Of a stretch of 64,000 nucleotides of DNA, positions 13,801 to 25,800 are shown in pieces. Source of the stretch: Diadema setosum (taxonomy: Eukaryota > Echinodermata > Echinoidea > Diadematoida > Diadematidae). How positions within the stretch are numbered: position 1 is the stretch's first letter; each line of letters opens with the position of its first letter. The translations under genes and the position numbers were made by a program. The notes below the pieces were generated by a model that was not told where the DNA came from, did not search any database, and saw only the letters and a program-made list of their open reading frames with translations. The stretch spans positions 12,233,991 to 12,297,990 of the forward strand of contig CM067062.1 of NCBI GenBank assembly GCA_033980235.1. The letters run 5' to 3'.

Positions 13801-16800
13801 TAGTGATCTAGTGACTTGATATTTTATCGTGCAGGGACCAAAGAAGAAAGGCTTTCGTGCTGTCATCGTGTCGCCGACACGAGAGCTCGCCCAGCAGACG
13901 TATCGCGAGCTGATGAGACTGTCTGAGGGCAGTGGACTGAGAATTCACACCATCGAGCATGGGGCGAAAGCAGTGCAGAAATTTGGCCCTCAAACCGCCC
14001 AGAAATTTGGTAGGTTGTTCTGAGTGGCTGTCTTTGAAAATCAAGTTCCCAAATAGCTTGAATTCTGTAAGCTTCAAATGTCTCATCCACATCTCATATG
14101 ACAGTACTTGACATTAGTGATGGCCCAGTGGCCCCGGGGCCACTAAATTGGTGTCGGGCTACCAAATTTAATTTTTGGTGGCCCGATGCGGCAACTAAGA
14201 TTCAAAATGGATTATTACTCTGCTGTTACTTCGGGCCACTACATATCTTTTTCCGGCCACCACAATTTCATATTTAAGGATTTTAGTGGCCCGAATGGGC
14301 CACAAGACAAAAAAGGCTGTGTTGAGCCCTGCATATGTTATCATGTATCCACTCTTTCATCTGTTCATTGAGGTAATAATGTAAGTACAGTATATGTTAT
14401 TCATTCATTGACTTTTGGATGACTTGAATAATTTTTCAGGGATCTGATGCTCTTTTAACATTGCTCTACATTTTGATCAACTGTGTCATTTCTTGTGTCA
14501 ATCTTGCAGATATTCTTGTGACAACTCCAAACAGACTTGTTTATTTGCTGCAGCAAGACCCTCCTGCTATCAACTTGAGCAAGTAAGTGATAGCATGTAG
14601 TACATATTATTATTTGTATATATTTTGTCAATTGTACTTTTTCACATACCAGTTTTTTTAACACAATATCAACTGCATTATGTGAAAGAACCACCGATAT
14701 ACACTGCACTTCTAAACAATTACCGTGTATACAAATGAATGTGCAATGTGCTAGTATGATGCTGATAATATTTTTATGGCAGAATTGCTGGCTATGAAAA
14801 TTCATTAAAAGTCAAGTTATGTTATTTAAAGATGTTTCAAATATTTGCTGTTGTTCAGACTAGCTATAAATGGACAAATTATTACTCAAGAAAAAGAACA
14901 CATCCAATATAATGCATAACAGAAAATTTGATGCAAATTGTTTGAATATTTTAATAATAGTGCTATTGCAATTTTTTTTCTGTTGAAGTAGTAAATGAAA
15001 GAAATTTACTAGATAAGAGTGTATTGGAATATCAAGTGATGACACATAAACACAGTACCTCAGTTATGAATGTCATGTTTTTTTTTTTCATTGTTGCTCT
15101 TGCAGTGTAGAGTGGCTGATTGTGGACGAGTCAGACAAGCTGTTTGAGGAGGGCAAGACTGGATTCAGGGACCAGCTGGGAACCATCTACCAGGCCTGCG
15201 ACTCATCGCACGTCCGCCGCGCCATGTTCAGCGCGACGTTCGCCTACGACGTGGAGCAGTGGTGCAGGCTGAACCTGGATAATGTGGTCACAGTCAGCGT
15301 TGGGGCAAGGTGAGTTCAAACATTATCTGCATCTTTTTAACCCGTTGAGGACGGTTTGATTTTGCTACAACACGCAATTCCCATAGACACCTGCCTGAGT
15401 ATACTTAAGACTTGTCTTCAATGGGTTAGAGGAAGGCTTCAGGTGATACTGTAAGTTTCATTATGTGATAATATTATAACACTTTCACTCATTTGAACTC
15501 ACATTATTCCCTCCTATGTTGGGCATGTCTTCTCCATGCTATATCTGTCCTTGCTCTTTGTTTCATTTTGTTTTTTTCTATCAATTTCTAATCATTCCCT
15601 TGTTTACAAATGTTTAATGTGTAAACTAACTCTCATTCACCACAAACTTATTTTATGTAGGATCTCCCATGCCAATTTCAATTTCAATTTCAATTTCAAT
15701 TTATTCTGCAACTGTATGATACAACATAAAAAAGTGCACATTATAAAAGACATAACATTCAAAGGCCGGGACCCCTTGTAAGCAACTAGTGCTTGTTATG
15801 GGGCCCCTTTGCAGCAATCAAACAATCAATAACAAAAATGCAATTAAGCATATATTGAAATGTCTGTCATAAGTAGTAAATTAGAAAATACAGAATTACG
15901 TTACAATATACACATAGACATACGCAAGCATACACTCAGTAAAAAATGCAATGCAAGAGATTGGTAAGAGGGTGAGGAAACGAAGATAAAGAAAGAAGAA
16001 AAAGTACAGCTGTTGAAGTCTACTCAGTCAAGGATGATAATTTTTTAAATATAATACGTTTGAATAGGGTTCTGAAACGAGTAAGTGTAGTACTGGATTT
16101 AAGATCAGAAGAAATTAAATTCCATTCATGCGCCCCTGTGAATCGAATAGAATGAGACCTTGTTGTTAAACGACAACTTGGAACTCGAAGATTATCTTTA
16201 GAACGGGTTGAGTATGCATGGAATGATGAATTTGTTCTAAACATGTTTTGAAAAATGGAAGGGAGTATCCCTTTATGATACTTAAACATGAATACCAATA
16301 CATTAAGTTGCACAAGTTCAAATATAGGAATGATTTTATTTTTAATGAAAAGAGGTAGACTCGGACTTCGAAAATCACTTTTTGTTACAAGCCGTACCGC
16401 ACGTTTTTGTAATCTGAACAGTTTGTCAATATGAACTTTGTATGTCTTGCCCCAAATTTCACTGCAATAGTTAAGGTGAGGTAATATTAAAGCATTGTAA
16501 ATAGAAAGCAATATCTTTCTTGGTAAAAAAGATTTAAGTTTAGATAGAATTCCTATACTTCTCGATATTTTAGCGGTGATGTTTGTAATGTGACACTTCC
16601 AATCGAGAGACTCATGGATTAAAATACCTAAAAAATTTATTGATTCAGTTCTATCTATAACAGCACTTTCTATTTGTATTGGAGAAAGATTTTGTGGTAT
16701 TTTCTTTCTTTTGGAATGGAACAAAACATACTTTGTTTTCTTAAAATTCAAAAACAATTTATTACATTTAAACCACTCATTTAACATACAAAGTTCTTTA

Positions 16801-19800
16801 TTCAATGTAAGTACAAGTGAAGCAACATTTTCATGAGAGTAAAATGCCACAGTATCATCTGCAAAAAGTGAAAATCTCAAAATTTTTGAACAATTAATTA
16901 TGTCATTTACATATACAAGGAATAAAAGGGGCCCAAGTACAGAACCTTGCGGTACGCCAAGAGTTACATCTAATTGAGTGGATTCGACACCATCGACCAC
17001 CACACACTGCCGTCTATTTGATAAATAACTACCAAACCATTGCAGAGGTAAACCTCTTATTCCGTAGAGATGTAGTTTCGTTAGCAGGATGTGGTGGTCG
17101 ATGGTGTCGAACGCCTTTGAGAGATCCATAAATACACCACAGCAATAATTACCTTTGTCAATTTCTTGAAGAATGTAGTCAGTAAAACAAATAACACTGA
17201 GTGAAGTAGAATAATTTTTACGAAAACCGAATTGCTCAGAAATTAATATATTATTTTTAGTAAGGAACTCATAGAGCCTGTCATACATAAGTCTTTCTAG
17301 AAGTTTAGAAAAAATTGAAAGAAGAGCAACAGGTCTATAATTATCAATATATTTTGGATCATCTTTTTTATGCAAAGGTACAATCTTCGCTGTCTTTAAT
17401 TTTTCGGGTACAATGCCAGTGCTTAAAGATTTATTAAAAATATCACATAAGGGGTCAACTATGTAATGTATACAATCCTTGACAACACGAGGGGATATAT
17501 CATCAGGCCCACTTGCCTTTGAAATTTTTATAAAAGAAGACAATTTTAACAATTCATAAATAGTGGTGGGTTTAACAAAAAATGATTCAGCGTTCTCACA
17601 TGAAAGAAACTCTTGGAATGAATGTGATGGGCTGCATACCGATTTTGACAACTTTTGGCCAGCATTAATGAAAAAAGAGTTAAATTGATTCACAATATCT
17701 TGCTTTGAGGAAAACTTACAATTATCAAAATACATATTGTTTGGCATTAAATTATGTTTTTTCTTACCTAAGATACTATTTATATGACACCATGTTTTCT
17801 TTAAGTCACCTTTTACAGACGAGAACAATTCATTATAATATCTATATTTAGAATATCGAATGGTGTTTGTAAGTTTGTTTTTATAATCTTTATAAGCAGT
17901 CTTATGTTTTGTGTCTGAATTCTCTAAACTTGCTTTATATAATCTGTTTTTACGATTTATAGACTTAAGAATACCTTTAGTAATCCAAGGTTTCTTACAC
18001 TTATCCACCTTATTCACGTGAATAATCTTAAAAGGAAAACAATCATCATATATATCATAAAATTTTTCAAAAAATGTGTTATAACACTCGTCAACATCTA
18101 TACATTCTTTTACATTTGACCAATCGACATTTTTTAGTTTCTCACGAAATGACAAAAGGTTTGTATCATTAATAATTCTTTTACGTACTTCTTTTTTCTT
18201 TGAAATGTTATGTTTAATACTTGTTCTGTTTTTTACTATGCCAAATACTGGAAAGTGATCAGAAAGGTCATCATAGATGATTCCGCTGTAAAAAATTTTT
18301 TCAGGGGTGTTAGAATATATGTTGTCAATTAAAGAGGCTCTATTTGCTGAGATGCGAGTTGGTTTTGTGATCATTGGAAAAAAATGAAAAGAATACATCA
18401 TGTCTAAGAATTCATTTGTTTTGTGATGGGAACCAGAATTTAGTAAGTCGATATTGAAGTCGCCCAGGAGATAGATTTCTTTCTTTTCATTTTCCAGTAT
18501 TTCAAAAATATCGTTAATTCTGGAAGTAAAATCTGATATGTCAGTGTTTGGTGGACGATAAATACATGCAACAACAATAGATTTATCATTAAGGCTAACT
18601 TCTATAAAAAGCATTTCATAATTGTTTGATACACATGATAAGTCGGTTCGTAATACAAACTGATATTCATTTCTTATATAAAGAGCTACACCACCGCCAA
18701 CCTTTCCAGCTGGTCTACAAATATGAACAAGAGAATAATTATCAATATCATACAAACCTAAATTCACTTTTGTGTTAAACCATGTTTCAGAAACTGCTAC
18801 AACACTGAAATTAAAATCAAGGGAGGATAAAAGTGTGTTAAAAGAATCAAAATTTTTCTGAAGGCTTCTTGCGTTTATATGGAAAAGGGAAATATCCGAA
18901 CACTTATTTGCATATTTTGTATGAAAGTCTTCAATAAACATATATTCACAATTATTTTCGAAATAGTTCTGTGGGTCAGCAGTTTCATTATTGTCTGTAT
19001 AATGTACGGAATTAATAGTAAAAGGGTTAATCTTTAATGACTGTATTTTGCTGATATCAATCTCAGTAGACAAGTGAAAAAAGCTGCGTAAAGATAGAGA
19101 GAATTCATTATCATCGGAAATATGGTTAAATGGCAGGGCATCTGAAACACAGTTTACACACAACCATGACTGAGTAGAGGAAGAAGCATTGCAATTCACA
19201 CACGCATACATTCACGTACAGAAAAACCTACTGTTAACTAAAGTATACAAATATATATTATCAAACTGGTACGAGGAATAATTTGTAAGAATGAATGCTG
19301 GGATAACTGTTGTAGTGCCCAGCAATGTAGCCTTATTTCTTCCCAGGCAGTAACAATTTCAGACTTCTAATTGCAAAAAAGAAAAAATACAATATGAATT
19401 ATCTTTAACGTAAATGACAGATCTGCATTCGGCAGAATCAAGCTTCGTCTATGTAACGAAAATCAAATTAGAACAACAACAACGAAAAACTTTAAGCAAT
19501 TCAAGTGATTAAAAAGGGAAAAAAAATCCTATTGAAGGGGTAAAAATTATAACAGTCACTTTTTTACCTTTGCTCTGTAAAAAAGTACTACGTTCGCCAA
19601 TAATTACATTTAGAATTATGTAAAAAAATTGATATTACATTTAGAGCATTGAGTATCATAATTGCACAATTGAGTACACTGGAGAAGTAGATTAAGATAT
19701 CTGCGATGAGTTGGCAAAGTAAATTAAGGTCGGAAATGCAACAGCGCCGAGGATAAAGAGAAGGCATTTCCTTGCCGAACAGATGATAGCATGATATAAC

Positions 19801-22800
19801 ATTTAGTGGCCAGGTTTTCGTGTACTCAGCGGGGGGGGGGGGGGGGGGGGGGGGGGGAGGGGTTCCAAATCCAGGCGAGTGCACTGCTGTATGTTAAACC
19901 ATATGGGGAGTAGGCTGACGAGCGAAAGCCCGCGCGTTTATGATCACGTGGTCACAAAAAGCGGCATCTCGCTGGCATCCAAGGGTTCCGCGTAATCTGG
20001 CGTCCTCCACACACATATACGCACACACACACACACACACACAAATCCTTGATGCCCTTGACTAAGTGGGTAATAGCTTTTGCTTGAACATAATGTGAAG
20101 AAGGTTCCACTGGCAGAGCTCAATGGACGAGAACAACTCGTCGAAGGGTCGACCGTGACACCGGTATGAGGGGGGGGGGGGGGGTGCGATCCACTCGACT
20201 GCACCGCTGTTAGCATCCAAGCCATACATGGACTGACGAGCGAACATGGTTGACTGAGCAAGTAATAGCTCCTGGGCTGGACAAAAATGTGAAAAAGGTT
20301 CACTGGCAGGGCCCAGTGGATGAGCAAGAACCGTAATTAAGGATGACTTTCCATGCCAACAATAACCCAAGATGGGCTGCAACATAGACAATGACGTGAA
20401 AAGGGAATCGCTTAGTGAGCTCCAGCTCAGAATCAATGACAAGTTGCGTTCTCATTTCAACTTTAACGGACTTGCACAGCCTTAGGAATTTCCCATTAGG
20501 TTCCTGAGGTCGTCTTTGCTCTTAATGGCGACCCTTCTCTCCCCCTGTTTAAGCAGTGCATAGATTCGGCCATCTTGGGTCCAAGCGACCTTTACAGCTT
20601 CTGATGATTTGACTGCCCAGAAAAGCTCACTTCTCGTTTTGGTGAAGCTTTCATGAATGAAAACAGGGGTCCCTTGGCTATTCCGGAGCACTTTCCTTGC
20701 CCGGTAGATTCTGTCACGAGAGTTGTAGGTCGCAAATTTAGCTATGATCCCCCTGGGTTTTCCGCCATTTCGGCGTCCTAGTCTGTGGCTCCTATCAAGA
20801 TCTTTACAATCAACTTGTAGATTCATCTTTTCCCTGCATAGCTTTATAATAGTTTCATCAGTATTTTCTCCTTCTGTCTCGGGTATTCCATGAAAAATTA
20901 TGCAATTTTTCCTAGAATATTGTTCTGCTTCCTCATTTTGTTGGCTCACTGATTTAAGTTTGTTTTCGAGAACAGCAATTCGGTCGTCACGTAGCTTTAA
21001 TTCATGTTCGAGAGTTGCGTTAAAAGATTCAGCCACTTTATCAGTTATGATTGGTGTTAGTTCAGAAATTACTGCTTCTTTGATGGCACTCACCAGTTTA
21101 TTAATAGTTTCGTCGTCTTCGATGGCTTTGTGTAATTCCTCGCGTACGATGCTCGTCAGGCACTGGGGCGCCGGGTTTTCCGCTTGAAGTTTTGTGTTCT
21201 GTCCGCGAGTCGGCATGGTATCCGCAGAGCATTAATTCAACTTGTGTTACAAAAATGAGTAAACTCCGATGTCCAGGATCATGAATATTAATCAAATCAG
21301 AGATATGTACACGTAGATGGATGACTATAATGATACTCATAAGGAAAAAGTTACACGGAGAATGATGTGCAAAATTGGTGACTAGGCGAAGTAGCAAGCA
21401 TAAAAGAGGAGCTCACGCAAAAACACGTCCGTTCATGACCACGGTCTTTACAACTTTAACAACCATTATAATTCATCACATACATTGTGCACACTATAAC
21501 TTCCAGAGAATATTGTATTATAGCCATGAAATGGATCTGTTATTTCATTGAAATTATTCCTGAGGTTGAGAATAGAGAAATTACAATTTCTAAACAGATC
21601 CTATTTGTGTAGCATGAAATGAAAAAGTATTGTAATAATTTTTATCTTTTTTATGTTTCCCTACAACTGTGAAGGAACACTGCCAACGAACAGATAGAAC
21701 AAGAACTGACATTTGTGGGCGGAGAGTATGGCAAGCTATTGGCAGTCAGAGACATTTTCAGTAAGGTGAGCAGCACTGTGGTAGTAATGACCATGCTCCC
21801 TTGTCAGAAAGCTATAAAACAGATAGCACCTATTGCAAAAATTGCAGGTACTGTCCAAATATTGAAATTGTTGCCGTTGCAACTGCAGTTGTTGTTACAT
21901 GCATGATGAATATATTTCTCAGTATCATGAATTGCAAGGAACAAATTGTGCAGGAGAAGTAGAAAGAAGGAAGCCTCATTCACCATGCAATTCTACGCAC
22001 TGACTGGTACTTCCTTGCCTGCTTTTGTTTCCTTCATAAGCATCAAATTAAAACAGATTTTGTCAATCCAAGTGACTAGATTGAAGATAATGCGTTATTC
22101 TGATTTCAAATTTTGATTCATTTTTTGATGCTTGTTGCCGCTTTGGCAACAAGATCTTGTATCTACAAAATGTCAAATGTTTAAGAGAACATACACACAC
22201 ACGCAAAAAAAAAAAAACAACAACAACCATGGCAGCCAAAGCACTATATCAAATGGGCTAGCCTTTCCTTTACGTGAACATGCCATGGTGGTTTACTTTT
22301 TGGGGTAAGACAGCTACATGTAGGATTTAGACAGGATTATCTGACCATTAAACCAAAAAAGTCATTTTCACAAAAATTTCAGATATCAGGTCTTGTCACC
22401 CCAGCGACGTTGTGCTGTTGGTAATTAAAGTAATAAGTGATAATAATATTCACAGTAATGTTGCATGAATTACAATGCTCTCCTGCAAGGCGCATGAAGA
22501 ACTTTTCAATGTATAGCCCTTTATTCACCAAAAGAATGATTAAAAAATGAATAAATCAGCGGACCACTGATCAGTCAGTATGGATTCATATTTCTTTGGT
22601 GGAACAGGGCTTCACTCCTCCAGTTCTGGTCTTTGTGCAGTCCAAGGAGCGAGCCAAGGAGCTGTTCCAGGAACTGATCTATGACGGGTACAATGTCGAT
22701 GTCATTCACGCCGACAAGACACAGACACAGGTAATAGGCTAATACATGGCCTAACCCGTTGAGGACGGACTGATTTTGCTACAACACACATTTCCCATAG

Positions 22801-25800
22801 ACACTTGCCCAAGTATACTTGGGACTTGTCCTCAGCAGTTTAATGAAGGATTTTCTGTCTTGGGAAATGATGACTTCAAACTCTTTTTGAGAAAGTACCT
22901 GGTGATAACCAGCTCATCCAAGCTCTTAATTTGCTTGTAGGATCTCTTTGCTTAAACTTTAAACTTGCTCAAATTTTTGAAGGTACCATAATGTGGCACC
23001 AACAGACTTTGAGTATGTTAGCATATTGGTATATATGTATGTACATATAAACCAGGCAGGTAGCCATGTATATTGTTTAAAGCATGTATTATTCCCAGAT
23101 TGATATACACACTGTAATTATCTCAAGCCAGATGTGAGCATGTATTCCTTCACTTTGGTGTTTTTATTAGTAAACTAATATCCAAACACATTGCATTTCA
23201 AAATCCAACCCTTTAAATCATTCAGGATATTCTATAGCAACTAACAGATGTGTGATCTGAGCCAGTTGCTTGTAAACGCTAATAATATGTTTCATCCATG
23301 TGACATACTTAAAGAGAGACAACATTGTGAAGGGTTTCCGCTCTGGCAAGATCTGGGTCCTCATCGCCACAGAGCTGATGGGCAGGGGTATTGACTTCAA
23401 GGGCGTCAACCTCGTCATCAACTATGACTTCCCCACCTCGGCCATCAGCTACATCCACCGCATCGGGAGGACGGGAAGGGCCGGCCGTGCCGGGAGGGCG
23501 GTCACCTTCTTCACGGAAGATGACACAGTTCACTTACGAAGGTGGGGGATGCATAAAAAGACAAATCCAAGGGGGGGGGGGGGGGGTAGAAAGAGAGAGA
23601 GAGTGAAAGTTATAGTGAAGATGAGAGATGTTTAGAAACAGCTTCATGAGAACCAAACAATCTTAGCAAAGTTTTAGAGTTGAACTTGCAAATCATACAT
23701 TTTAATTTGTAAATTTTTAAACTGTTTTATTTTCATGGAACCATCCATTTTAAATATGTTTGGTTCACTCACATTATTGATGTTAGCTTGAATGTAAAGT
23801 CGATTTCATGTTTAAGGTGAAGGAAATTGATTAAATGCTGGCTGTAGACATTTGCATACTGTCGTTTTTATCGTTTTCTCACAGCATTGCCAACGTGATG
23901 CGGAATGCTGGTTGTCCGGTGCCTGACTACATGCTGCAAATCAGAAGGCTGTCAAAGTAAGTCTGTTATCTTCTTCCACCCAAAAATTGAGGTTCAGGGA
24001 GGAGAGAACAAACAAGCAGACAAACAATCATTTTATGTAAATACATACATACATACAGACAGGCAGACATACATACAGACAGACAATTAAACAAACCAGC
24101 CCACACAACAAATGCATAAACCAACCCACCAACAAATCAAGAAATATGCAATTGCAGAAATATAGACAAGCAAATGATGTACAACAAAAACCCAACAAAC
24201 AAACTGCACACATGAAAAAGAAAACAAAACAAAACATTTTTGATTTTTTATGTTCTCAGCTCCAAAGAAAATCTATCACATGAAGATTTCACAATAGATG
24301 TTGTTAGATGATGTTAGATATTAGATGTTAGATAGATGCAATCCTGGATTTATGCGAACAAATTATCTTTGAACATAGAAAAAACTCATTATATGGTATT
24401 CAGTAATTCCTTGAATGTTGTTCCATATGATATCAAAATAAATGATTTATGTTTAAAGCAGGTTAATAATACAAAGTTTTTAGGGCTTTGGATTGACCAA
24501 GAATTATCCTGGAAAACTCATATTAATTTTGTAAGTGAAATTTTGTCTAGAAATATTGGAATCTTGAATAAGCTCAAACATTTCTTTCCTGTTCATATTT
24601 TGCAGAGTATATATTCTTGTTTAATATCTCCACACTTTAATTATGGAATTTTGGCGTGGGGAAATGCAATTCACTCATTACTAGATTCCCTTCTCCGTAT
24701 TCAAAAGCGTGCAATAAGAATCATAAACCACGCCGGATATTTTGCTCATACAAATTGTTTTTTCCATCAAAACCGAATTCTGAAAATTCAAGACCTATTT
24801 TATTACAATCTCGGAATTTTCATGTATAAACTAACAACTAATGAATTACCATCTGTTTTTATTCACATGTTCAAAAGGAATCGTTCTATCCACTGTTATC
24901 CCACTCGCCAGAGTGACGCCTATCACCTTCCCCGTACTCGCACTATTTTTGCAAAGAAAACAATTATATTTACTGGACCCAGATATTGGAATGATCTCCC
25001 TCTAGATATCACTTCTTCCTTATCTTTATTCACCTTCAAACGCAAATTAAAACAGTTATTACTTAGTGGATACACACTACCAAGTTTTTAGCAACCCTTT
25101 TATGCTCCCAGTCTTTTGTCCTTGTCCGCAGCACCAAGTCATTCAAGTTATTTCATGGTACCGATATTTTTGTTATTCAAACACTGCGAGATTTGTATGC
25201 AGTCTGGTTTGTGCGATATCTATGTGGTTCATTAGTTTATTACTCATCGATTTTTTGTACTTGTGTAATTTTAGTTGGTCAAGACAAACATATCCGTTCT
25301 CCGTGTAAAATTATATGCCTATGAACTCGGGAACCTACAGTTTTACAAGCTTTAAAGCTTTTATGTAGGCCCCATCATATTTCTTATACTTACTAGTGAC
25401 ATTTTCACACAATATGACCTTGTACATTTGTGTCAAGTATATTTTCTTTTTCTTTTCTTCTACGATCAAAAGACATGATTGTATATATTTTGTATTCTTG
25501 TTTTGTTGTCAATAATTTTGTAATGTCATCATTGAGAAATGGAAATATGAAATAAATTTGAACTTTGAACTTTGAACTTAGATAAGCAGGCTCCTACTTG
25601 TAGAGATGTGGTGTACAGTTAAGAATCAGCTTTGGAATTGAGAGCTTATTGTGTATTACCTCGTGTCTTTTACATCTCCATTCCAGGAAGAAGAAAAAAG
25701 CCTTGGAGAAACACCCCGTCAAGCGAGACACGATCAGGACGCTGCCCAAGCAGGACCTACAGAGAGCCAAGAGGAAAAGGTGAGTTTATGGGTCCACACA

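Larger units (their letters stand above)
15673..21440 (-). mobile_element. CR1-like non-LTR retrotransposon (LINE) with two open ORFs
   Basis: Inserted in DDX52 intron 8, antisense to the gene. Reading from its 5' side (about 21440): ORF1 21216-20482, an inter-ORF region with an internal duplication and G-runs (20481-19212), ORF2 19211-16020, a 3' UTR, and a 3' tail of five CAATTT units on the plus strand (15673-15702), which is AAATTG repeated in element sense. Short 3' tandem repeats in place of poly-A are typical of CR1/L2-type elements. The 5' boundary is approximate and I could not identify a target-site duplication. Confidence 0.85.

Noticed and set aside
13808..14092. Minus-strand ORFs opposite DDX52 exon 6 and exon 11
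   Set aside because: Shadows of the conserved helicase exons on the other strand.
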